DNA of 64,000 bases from assembly GCA_011800805.1 (NCBI GenBank), contig MPNW01000426.1:57330-121329 (forward strand). The letters run 5' to 3'. This document shows, piece by piece, positions 34,262 through 45,593 of this stretch. A program made the position numbers and the translations under genes. The notes under the pieces were generated by a model. It saw nothing but the letters and a program-made list of their open reading frames with translations, had not been told where the DNA came from and ran no database searches. Within the stretch, counting starts at the first letter, position 1. Each line of letters starts with the position of its first letter. The stretch comes from Hirudo medicinalis. Its lineage: Eukaryota > Annelida > Clitellata > Hirudinida > Hirudinidae.

Positions 34262-37200
34262 ATGAACAATTTGTCAGATTCATATTTTGGCGCATCTGAT
34301 GTTAACGTCGGAACGAATGCCTTTTTAACTTTCGCATCGTTTTGCTTCTTCATCGGTCTCCAGTTTTGCCTGGCAGGTCAATGCGTACCGAGAGAACTGA
34401 AAAAGTCGAAAATCCATTGGAAATGGATCAATATCATGGTCTCATTTTCTCACTCATTTCTCATGACTCTCCTGCTATCTTTCAGGTATAGTTTGTTGAA
34501 TAACCTTTAATGATAATTGTTGGACATTAACTATGCATCACTTCGAGACTATGTGTTGGAGTTTTTTGTTGTGAAAACATAATAACTTTTTATTTCAATT
34601 TGAAGATTCATACATTTGAGAGTTATTTTGTATTTGTTTATAAACATTGGTCTATTATATGGAGTGAATTATGTTCCTCAAAGACCTTGTTTTTAGTTGC
34701 TATTATTTTGATGGATGGTCATTACACAAAACAAAAAATTTATTTGTTGGAATCTTATCTTCAGAATAGCCGTTAAAGTACCAAAGCGTAAATTTTGTCA
34801 AATTGTTTTCATAATTTCATTAATAACACATTAAAATTTTGCAATTGTCGTAATTTTCCATTTTTAATTTGTCTAGCTTTTACGTGTATCCTGAGATGCT
34901 TAAAAACCCATTAACATTCCATAATACATTCATCAATGCAGTCATCTGCTTCACTACAGGTCTGTGTTGCATATTCATGATTATATTTTTTGTTTAAATG
35001 ATAATTTAGACATTTGATCCTACTTAATTTAAGTCAATTAATAACTTTGTTTAAAAAGGGTTGGTTTATTTGCTTCTAATTTTTGGTAAATTATAAATTG
35101 CCGACTTTAGTTTTATATTTCTTTTGAGATTGAATATCTCCCTTGCAAACATCGTCCTTGAATTGTGCCGTAATTTTTTTAAAGTCTGCTGTAATAAAGT
35201 TATTTGCTTTAATTACCATTCTTGAACAGCTGAGAATTTCAAATCCACAAAAGCAGTGCATGCATTCACCAAAACGACACATTACTTCTGAATAAAAACA
35301 TGAAAACCTAAAAATTATGACATTCACGAATGTAAAGCCAACAGACCAAAATGTTGTTTTAAGGTGCAACTTTGATGAATAAGTGATGTTGAATTCACTA
35401 GGCATATGTTGCCATGGAGATGGGGTGCACTTTGGAGGCTCGGGTCGTGTGCCCCGTCGATCTGCAGTTATTTGATTAATCGCAATGATAATGCAATCTC
35501 TGGAAGTACTGTAATTATGCTATTATTATTAAATGATGTGCTAGCTAACATACTAACACATCTGATTTGTTTGAGTGGTTCATAAATGTTTGTCATTTGT
35601 CAAACTGTTAAGCAACTTAGTTCAGTGGAAATTTTAATGGTCGACCACATTGCGATAGTACGATAGTACGTTAAGCAATGTATTTGATGGCTGGTTACAC
35701 GTAATTACAGAATATAATTATTAATGTAATATTATAATAATAATTAAACCTACCACCACATGAACAATATGGCCGAACGTGTTCTCTTGTGCTTAATGAA
35801 ATACATCTTGACTATTTGACTAAAAATTAAGATAAATACAATGCTGTCCAATTAGTAACACTTAAAATTGATGCCTTTAAAGGTTACTTCATCTGGGATA
35901 CTTATGACATGGCTCAGAGTGGCAACCTATTCAAAATGTGGGAGATCGTAGTGCATCATGTGGGGGTGAGTGCCTTTTGAATCATCATCATAGTCGTCGT
36001 CGTCATCATCATCAACCATCTTTTTCCTGCCATTTCTGGTCGTCTTTTTAGGTCATCAGTGTGCCTGTTGGTGTCTTTGCTGTAAATAATTTTTGTCATT
36101 TGTGTGTGCCTGATGCATGTAACAGATTTCAAGGAAATATTGAATTGGGTTTCATTTATAATAATAACAACAACAATATTAAAATTAATAATAATATTTA
36201 TTATTAAATTACCAGTAAAATCATGCCAATCATGATTACTGATTTGGTATTGTATTTGGGTACACCATTAACTGCTAAGACTGATATTGATGAGCTGAAT
36301 AAATAATTAATGACATGCATAATTTATTTGCTTGTTTTTTAAAGTATGAAATTTATTAGTAATTGTTATGTAATATTATTTAATAATTGAATTAATTTAT
36401 TAAAATAGTTGATGATATTATAGTAAGTTAGTTTTTGTTCTTATTGTTAAATTTACCAATGCACAAACGAGGAATAAAATAACCTTATAAATATGCAGTG
36501 CATGCTTTCATGAAATGCATTGAAGCATATCATATCACATTCAAAACACTAAGATAATTTTTATGTGCATTTGCTTAAGAATGTTGGAGGGACCATCCAC
36601 AAGATTAAATATGATATTTAATCCAAAAATGGGTGGACACAGGTTTTGAACAACGGACCTTGCACTCCGTGCATAATTATATTAATAATAATTTGTTATT
36701 ACAAATGATTGTTGCATCCTTGTGGGTTGCAATACTTCCCTTTTCCATGCTTGGAAGATGATTATGATGACGACGGCGACGACCATGATGATGATGATGA
36801 TGATGACGTGGAGGTGGTGGTGATGATGATGATGACGATGATGACGACGACGACGACGATGATGATGATTTGCAATGTTATTTGAATAATGAATAATTTC
36901 CCAGGTATGCGTTTTGAAGTCCTGTTTTTGTTTGTATTTGTTTCCTTCCTAGACATTCCTCTCTTATGCATCGTTAACATCATCGCTATTGTCATCATCA
37001 TTGCTCTTGTTGTTATAATCATCTTAGTTTAGCATTGCAGTCATCAACGTTTACCACAACCACCACCACCATCATCACCATCATCATCATCATCATCACC
37101 TCTTTAATGATCTGAGTAATTATGCATGGCTTTTTTGCATATTTTGCCTATAATCCACTCCCTACTTAACGAGACGAAGCAATCAGTGAACGCCTATTAC

Positions 37201-40200
37201 TATTACGTAATTATTATTAGCTCGACATTCAATTTAACATTATCAATCTTTGAAAATGACAACATCTTTGATAATAATAATATTATTAATTATTAATTAA
37301 TATGATTATATAAAATAATTGTATTATTATATTATAATATACAATATTATATTATAATATTTATTATTATATGTTATTGATAATAATTATTAATTATTAT
37401 TTGATAATAAAAATTATTGTTATCAATATTTGAAAACAATCACTAATTATGAATTGTTGATGTCATTAGATATTTTATTTTAATGGTCTATTGCACTTAA
37501 TAGATAATTACTGCAATACTTGTAATAATAATAATTATCATTATTATTATTATTAACTACTTATTATTGTTACTACTCGTCACCGTATTAGATGTAACAT
37601 CAGCTATTTATTGTAATAGCGGCAAAAAGTGCATTCCATCAAATGTGTTTTGACTTTCGTGGAGCTGGAAATGAAGGCTTCCATTACGAATGTGGAATGT
37701 CTGATTTGCCTCCGCTGTTTAAGTTCCTCACTTATTCGCGCTCACATCACACCATCTCATCACATGACATCATCATACCATCTCATCATATTACATCATC
37801 ATATCATCTCATCACATGACATCATCGCGTGATCGTCGGCTCGCTTAATCACAATCACTTAATTATAAACTTAATCATTTAGTCATGGACAATTGAGCGA
37901 ACAGTTATTAGTATATTTTTTATAATTAGACATAATTGCCACGGAAGATAATTGATTGAATTGATAGTAATTTATTAGGTAATTACTTGATTAGTAATTA
38001 AGTTAATTTATAATTAGATTTAACATTGTTATATTTATTGATGATTAGCACTTATTGTAGACATAAATGTCCTTGTAACTTTAGTTATTATAATATATTT
38101 AAGTTGATAATAAAGTGGTAATAACATTAATTACATTAATTATTACATAAGTAATGTTTAAACGTAACAAGTAACGGATTTACTTTCATAAGCGTTGTCC
38201 GATCATCTCACCAGCTGACATGAAACAATGATGATGAAACAATGGTGAAGAAATAATGATGAAGAAACAATGATGATGAGATCTCGCGCGCATTCACAAA
38301 ATGGCGTGAAATGCGATAGAAGCGTGCGGCCGATGAGCGTAATTTTCAGTGAAGTCGAGAGCTTCAAAGAAAGTATGACGCTCAGTTTGCATTATGTGGT
38401 GTCGATGTGCAAAGGTCGTCGAGAGTCTTTAATCGATGGAGCACATAATGGGCGATGCAATAAAGGTGGCTAAAGTAGGGAAATAACCGACAATGACACC
38501 CGCCTGGTCAACGGCTGAGACCCACCCCCGAGAATGTAAGGAGTTTGGGCCGAAATGTTCGGCATTCCTCTGATTCCCTGTCGGTAACTCCTTCGTAGGA
38601 GTTTCGATGAGTTACTAGTAACAGGTCTTTTGAAAGTTCTCATGCTTGGATGAGACAACCAACTAAAGGCGACATTAAAGGTTGATGGAGAAGTGACAGA
38701 CAAAAGCCAACTCGTAGGGATCGACTTTTGTTAGTTCTTAGATTTCTAAGGTCTTGAGGTAGGGTTAGGGTTTGCACGGACTGTTATGCAATATTTTCAT
38801 CATAATGAATAATTTCAGTAATAACGATTATTGCGTAAGTTGTATTTCTGAAGTTATCATCACCATCATCATCATCATCAATGTGATTATAATCTCTGGC
38901 ATTTTCTGGTGTTAATTTTGTTTGCCATTTCAATGTCATTCTTAAGGGCAGGATTTTGGAAATTATATTAACAAAATGTTCTAAAACTTTCACATTATTA
39001 TCACATTCTATTATAATTATTCTTATCATCAGCATCATCATCAGCATCATCATCATCATCATCAATCTCGATAAGCATATTTGCCTGATCTGGGGAAAAA
39101 TGTGGGTATGTGTGGTTTGTTGAAAATCAATGGGATGTAATCTTCGGAAGATGATGATGATGGTGATGGTGATGATGGTGATTGTGTTATATCAAGTTGA
39201 ATAAGACTCAGCTACGTGTAAATTTTCAATAGCTGAAAGATTACATATAAAATGTTTTTTAATCAATTTTTTTTTATTGAAGATGATATTAATAACATGT
39301 ATTATTATTATTATTATTATTGTTGTTGTTGTTGTTGTTGTTATTGATATTATTATCATCATCATCATCATAATTTAGAGTTACATTGGAAATGTTTCTT
39401 TCATATTTCAGTAAGATATTTTTATTCAGACTCGTGTTATTATTTGAATGTGTCACGTAGGTGTGCATTCCACTGGTGGTTATTACATTCGTGAGATGGT
39501 TGATTGGTAACACACCGTGTCAGGTTGTGAAGCTTGTTTTTAGTCCTTGTTACTCATGCTATGCCGTTGTTATTAGTTACCGGGTGATGTTATTATTGGT
39601 ATTATTGTTAATAATATTATTATTCTTATTGTTATTATTATCGTTATCATTTTAAGTTATTACTAAATGATTCTTAATTACATTAAAATAATTTAATTTT
39701 ATAATAAAATATAAAATAATAATAATAATAATAACAAGTAATAAATTATTGTACAAATACAAACTGTTCAGTAACATTGCTAGGTATTATTATTAGATCC
39801 AGGTAATTGGGTGTTTGCTAACCAATAACGGGGTGTGGGAGGAACAGTTAGCGATGACTCACAAAATCAAAGGATGACTAACTTCTATCTTTGACCTTAT
39901 ACTATTTATAATTCGCGTATTGTACGTCAATACAGTACGTACAGTTGTAAATAAAACATCTGCCGTCATTAATATTGTTGTTTACGTATCTGCAAGTGAG
40001 ATGTATGGGGATATGTAAGTCTGTATGAATTGAATTGCAAGCCTGATGATGATGATGATGATGACGATGACGACGACGACGACGTCGATGATGATCCTGG
40101 TTATGAGTTCAACCAGGATTTACAAAATACAAATGTCAGCCTTTTACAATTTGAAGGTTAAAATCACTATGACAATTGCTGCCATGCAACTGGAAATTGT

Positions 40201-41473
40201 ATCTTGCTTTCAAACAGGTGCTTTTCAACCTTGTCTACAACCTGTTCACTAGCAGGTACTTGGCTCTTTCCATGATCGCTCTCACGGTGGAGGCAAACAG
40301 CATCTTCCTCCATGTGAGGAAGTTGCTTCAGATGTCGGGTCGGGTCGGCTTCTCCAGTTGGGTGTATGTCAAAGTATGTCAGATCAACCTGGTGACCTTT
40401 GTAGCATTCAGAGGCACTGTGCTGATCTTTGCCACCTGGGCTTGGTTTTACTACTTCAGCATCTTCACGACCAGGTGAGTGAATGGCATGGCATGGGAGA
40501 GCAAAAGTGGTTGTGATGACGTCTGCAGGTTTTGAATGGCTTTTGAATGTAGTGAGATTGCAAGAGCAGGATGAAGTGAAATGTCAAGACAAGTGCTCAA
40601 GTAATGTCAAGGGTCATAAACCGTTATTAGTTGTTGCAGTGTTGGTGGGGGTTGCTATTGTTTGTGGCCCTATCATTTTTGTTCTTTGTGTGAGGGATAG
40701 CTTCTAATGATGTGGAATAAGTGTACTTTTTTTCAGGTAATAATAATAATAATTGTGATAATAATAATATAATAATTATATAATATGAAATATAATATAA
40801 TAATTTATAATATAAAATAATAATTATAATATATCAATATAATTATATGTAATAATAATAATGGATTTCTGTGAAAGAAATATTGGAGAATAAAATAGCT
40901 ATCTGATTTAAATGTCAATTGATGATAAACTGATTGCGTATTTACTTCAGCAGTGCGTGTTTGGAGGATGAAATGATGTGGCAATATGTGGAATAATGAC
41001 AATATTAATGCTGACAGATACGAGCCGCTTGTCGACCTTGTGTCTTGTTTTGACTCACAAATTGCATCTTTTGCTACAAACATTGGCAAATATAGGAATC
41101 AGTTGGTAATGGCAACAAATAGTTAAGACAACAATTAGTTCCTGGTAACTGAATAAAATTATATTTATTACAATAACGTTACCATTATTTTTATTATTAT
41201 TTTTATTTTTATCATTTAACTAACTTTATGAAAATTGCATTAATCAATTAAACTTAATGATGTCATTGACACGAGTGACCTTTTGCTTGCAGTTACATCA
41301 ACATCCTGGGGTCGGTGCTGTTCACCAGTTGGCCGATGAACATCATCTTGTTGTGTAGGCTGGTTAAGAGCGACATACTGAGGAACAACAACAGCAACAA
41401 CAGCAACAACAGCAACAGCAACAATAGCAACAACAACCACACGAAACTGACCGCGAAAGAAGCTACCGATTGA
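34262..41473 (+). CDS. TLC domain-containing membrane protein, TLCD1/TLCD2-like
   Basis: Six exons: 34262-34485, 34877-34959, 35883-35965, 36052-36081, 40218-40474 and 41293-41473 (TGA). They join in frame into 285 residues (vertebrate TLCD1/2 about 250-265). Landmarks: HSFLMTLLLSFR in the first part; GYFIWDTYDM; WEIVVHHV with the paired His of TLC domains; LTVEANSIFLHVRKLL; NLVTFVAFR; and GSVLFTSWPMNIILLCRLVK in the last helix. From family knowledge, TLCD1/2 (FLD-1 in nematodes) are plasma-membrane proteins limiting polyunsaturated phospholipids and membrane fluidity. Oddities: a 30-nt exon (36052-36081), a 4.1-kb intron carrying a dispersed repeat, and an Asn/Ser-only tail of about 22 residues encoded by (AAC/AGC)n before the final HTKLTAKEATD. 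The gene seems complete. Confidence 0.9.
36760..36875. repeat. (GATGAC)n triplet repeat in TLCD-like intron 4
   Basis: Runs of GAT, GAC and GGT triplets. A complementary (ATC)n tract follows at 37,060-37,100. Apparent ORFs here are repeat artefacts. Confidence 0.8.
38280..38605 (-). repeat. Second copy of the dispersed repeat (reverse orientation)
   Basis: The reverse complement matches 26823-27135 over its whole length, including CAAACTCCTTACATTCTCGG, GACCTTTGCACAT, CATAATGCAAACTGAGCG and AAAATTACGCTCATCGGCC, plus a short stretch beyond the point where the other copy is split by its hAT insertion. It sits in intron 4 of the TLCD-like gene. I see no coding frame. The GC content is well above its surroundings. 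Confidence 0.75.
39300..39375. repeat. (ATT)n-(GTT)n-(ATC)n compound microsatellite
   Basis: Consecutive triplet runs in TLCD-like intron 4. The antisense poly-Asn frame is not a gene. Confidence 0.85.
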
Positions 41474-41568
41474 TGCCGAGCCAGATCGGCTTCGATTGTT
41501 TTCATTTCTTTTGTCGAATTGTCGTGAAAATTTTATTTCAACAATAAGTTGTTGTTGTGAAAAATTAT

Positions 41569-41600
<32 letters not shown>

Positions 41601-42027
41601 TTATATTTTTAATTTACTTAGAAGTTCTTTATGGTGCCCCGATAACATTTGAATTGCTTTGACAGAAGTGGCAGTACCGTTTGTCACCATCATCATCATC
41701 ATCATCATCGTCGTCGTCGTCGTCGTAATCGTCATCATCTGCAGATGGACTTCTAATTTTGTTTACATGATAAATGTCACATGATTATTATTTGACTGTC
41801 ACTCATTTAAAGCATTTTTTTAACGTGAAGCCTACGTTATCATGTGTCATATCATTTCTGGTCATTTACATTTTTCTTTCATCGGTTCTGGAATGTATTT
41901 CTTCTCTGTTGATTTCAGATACTGGAGTCTTTTCACTAATGATCTCCCCCACAACAGGTTGATATTTTGGAACATCACCATGAACTATTCNACATTTATC
42001 ATTCATCATCATCACCACCACCATCAC

Positions 42028-42100
<73 letters not shown>

Positions 42101-45100
42101 CATCATAGTCGTCCTCGTCGTCGTCATCCCCTTCAAACTCCCCTCTCATCATAGTTGTCTTTGTTACATTAAGTTATTTATTTTCAACAACACTTTTCAT
42201 CGTGTCGATGACGACAACAAAGTTAATAACTTGAATTTGCCTGATGCTTCTCAATTGTTAAAGGTGATCTGTCGATTTTTAATTGGACCTCGCCGTCATT
42301 CGGTGACCTATGATTGGCTGGCAAGATTTGCTCAGGTGCTGCCAAGATGGTCATTGATGATTCATCGATCATTTGAATATTCACCTTTCACTGTTCAACT
42401 AAGCCAACCTCATTCTCTTCAAATATTCCTCATTTTCTGCCTACCATCCATTTAAACTGCAATTATTATAACTTGTTGTTGTGATAATTACTTTTAAACA
42501 TTATACGTCTGCTTGGTTAGGACAATTATTTTCATTTTGAGGGTTTCAATCTTGTTGGTTGCATCAAATCTCACCATTGTATTACCGTTTTGATAATAAT
42601 AATTATTATTTTTATTTCTAATAATTTTATTCTAAATGTTCTATTTTAATATTTAAACATCATTGACAAGTTCGTTGGATCAGACTGCCTATTAATGCCT
42701 TTAAGCTCCTTTTGCAGCTTCATTCTTTCATTCTCCACCATTCACTCACTCGTAGGATGGGTTGATTGCTTAAATTCCTCTTCCTTAATCTCAGAATTCA
42801 ACTGCTGCTGCTGCCGATTGCTGGTTCACGTGTGTTAACGTTTCACGTGTGTTCGTTTTTCATGTGTGTTCATTTTTTACGCAGCTTTAAGGTGCTTGTT
42901 AACTAATTCTAAATAATTGCATTAAGCCTACCATGCGCCGTTATAATAATTAACTTACAATTGTAACTACTGTGATTACTGTAATATTTAATTGCAAGAG
43001 CTGATCATCATCTATCGTGTTATATTCCAATATTTTTGTTTATTTTCGTGTAACATCTTGGATGATTATATTCAATGTGTGGGCCTATGATGGCTTCTCC
43101 AATTTTTGTTGTTGGGGAAGGGCTGAGGTTAAACAAAATAAATACTCAGATTAAGCCAAGCTTATGCTTTGTAATTTTTCTTTGCAAAAATTTAATCACA
43201 TGATTATGAATTATTACTAATATTATTACTATTATTGCAATGATGTGACTTTAAGTTAACGTAATTAACTGTAATGTTACTGGCTTACAATTGAGGCAAT
43301 TGCTCATCATCATCATGGCTCATTTGATTCGTGTTAGAACTTTGAGATGTCTGACTTGGTTATTGTTATTCATTATTATTTTTGATTGAAATGTTAGCTA
43401 TTAATTACATCAACTAATTTATTAGCACACGTTACTAGGTTTATTATTATTTACTAATTAGAGTTAATTTGCTAATCAATAGGACCGTTTTGACAAATCA
43501 GCTGTTTCAGTAACTCTGGAGTTGGTCAATTGTTACTCAACTCTGGTTGAACTCAATTGATCGATTGATTTTGGATTGATTCGGTCGATAAAATAGATGA
43601 TTGATTCGGTTAACAAACCGTTTGGACGTAAATACATGTTCGTGCAACCACATCCCATCCTCAACTAAATGCTGTTCATTTGTTCATTGTCTTGCCTCTG
43701 ACATTTTGCAACAACAACATTCAGTAATTTCTTGCAACCCTACGACGTTCCATGGCTTTTTTAAAACAATGTGGTTTTACTTGTTAATTCGTTTTAATGG
43801 AATGTCGTGTGAATTTGAACAGTGTTCAGTTATCGTTATTTCGATACATTATTGGATTGCAACAACTTTTGTTGTCGCATTTGCCGTGATTGCTTCTAAT
43901 GTTCGTCCTTGTTGCTGTTGCTGATGACGTAATTAACTAATTAATGTGGTTATAAGTTATAACTTATAACTAATTGTTTTTGGAAAGTTCTTTGCCACCG
44001 AAACTTGTTCTTTTCGAAATTTCGCATCCATTCTTTTTAAAATTTCGCTTCATTTTGTCAAGACATGCTTTGAAGGATTTGTGTTGCTCAAATGATTTCC
44101 AAAGCTAAATCATTAGAATACTTTTTGGTGGTAACAGGCGCGATTATCTTTGAAGAAGGTGATCATGATGACGACCATGCTAAGTCAATGGCTATTGAAG
44201 TAAGAAGAAATCCCGTTACTTGATGTAATTAATTAAAGGGTTTACGAGCGTTTATGGGGATGGGACTGTTAAGGATTGTCTGTAGGTAGATAGGTGGACA
44301 TAACTAAGGTTTTTTGTTGGCTTCCAAGTGTTCGGTATAAAAATTAGCAATTAAAAAACCGGAAGCTTGTCTGGATAGTTAGCTGTTGGTAGTTGACCAT
44401 CAATTTCCAGCACAACTGGATCCCCCACTGAGAGTATTGTTGCAAAACGTGCGTATGCACGTGCTAGTGCTTCTGTGCTTGCAATTTTTGAATTTCTATT
44501 TCCCCGTTCTCGATGACTCGACATCCTTGAACTTCCAAATACTGCAAATGAAATTATTAACTTATTGTATTATTTTTGTCATGTTATTAGGAGCAAAATG
44601 CCGTTGATAATTTTATTATTTCTGCTGAAACTCTTCATTTACCTTTTTATAATTTTATTAATGAAAGCGATGAATCCCTTTCCAAAGACCTTTGCAAGTG
44701 AAAAATCACGATGATCAAGATCAAGACTAACAAATAATCACGAAGTTATGATTATTGTTATACATAATAACAATGCGTCAACTAAACTTGGTCTTTCAAC
44801 TTTAAGACAGCTAGTTTCCCATTCGGGTGTAGAGAAGAAAATAGCGTATTTTCGTCACCTTTCAAAAATGGTGGCAAAACAGAAATGAATTGTTTTCTTT
44901 ATCTGATCAACATGTAAAACTTGATTTACGTTGGACAGCAAAATAACATTCATAATGTGAAGGTTTTTAGTAATTGTAGAATTCATTTGCATTACCATTT
45001 TCTTTTGTAAACAATTATTTATAATAAAAATTTTAATGAAAAAAAAAACAGTGAATAAACTGGCTACATGAACCATGAACCATCTTCGTTACCATCGAAG

Positions 45101-45593
45101 TTACAAAATGTTCCATCGATTGTGAACATGAGACTCAGAGAAGGCAATTGGTTGAGAACATTTGATGTGTTAATTGGATTGTTCAAATCAATATCCAACA
45201 GTGACTTCTAAAAATATTCGCCTTTACATGCTTCTTTGTTGAGGAAGCCTTACCTCACTTTAAAACTAAGACGAATATTCTTTTATTAAATAAAGGCACG
45301 GGTGTTTTTATCCAGGAAGACATGGATGTCCAAGAACTTCTCCAGCCCGAAATACAAACTATGCGGCACAACAAAATACAATGAAAACATTAAAACTTGG
45401 AGAAAATTATCGATTTAAACAAAACAAAATCACAAGTGTTCAGCATCGATTGCTCAATTGATTAAATAATTTCTTTAAAATCCACGTTGGAGACGTTGGA
45501 GTGATTTCTGTTGAACTTCAAGGTGAGGAATTCAATGTTTGTTTAGCCTGATAATTTATTTTTTATATGCTAAGGTGGTTATATTTTAAAAAG
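41474..45593. other. 4.1-kb intergenic region, no supported gene
   Basis: Lies between the TLCD-like gene and the metalloprotease. It holds (ATC)n microsatellites (41,690-41,730; 42,000-42,110) and one undetermined base at 41991. The open frame at 43601-43924 has no motif. A stretch at 44,138-44,201 is bounded by AG and GT and encodes FEEGDHDDDHAKSMAIE, but I could not attach it to any gene. Confidence 0.45.
42000..42112. repeat. (ATC)n microsatellite
   Basis: A nearly pure ATC/CAC run of about 110 bp begins a few bases after an N at 41991. Poly-His, poly-Ser and poly-Ile frames here are artefacts. Confidence 0.9.

Noticed and set aside
35091..35405. 104-codon minus-strand ORF in a TLCD-like intron
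   Set aside because: No recognisable motif, no splice partners, antisense to a well-supported gene. Possibly old transposon sequence.
43601..43924. 107-codon ORF in intergenic DNA
   Set aside because: Composition follows the AT-rich surroundings, no family motif and no supporting exons.
44386..44607. Plus-strand ORF and an antisense open stretch
   Set aside because: No recognisable family on either strand; could not be tied to neighbouring genes.
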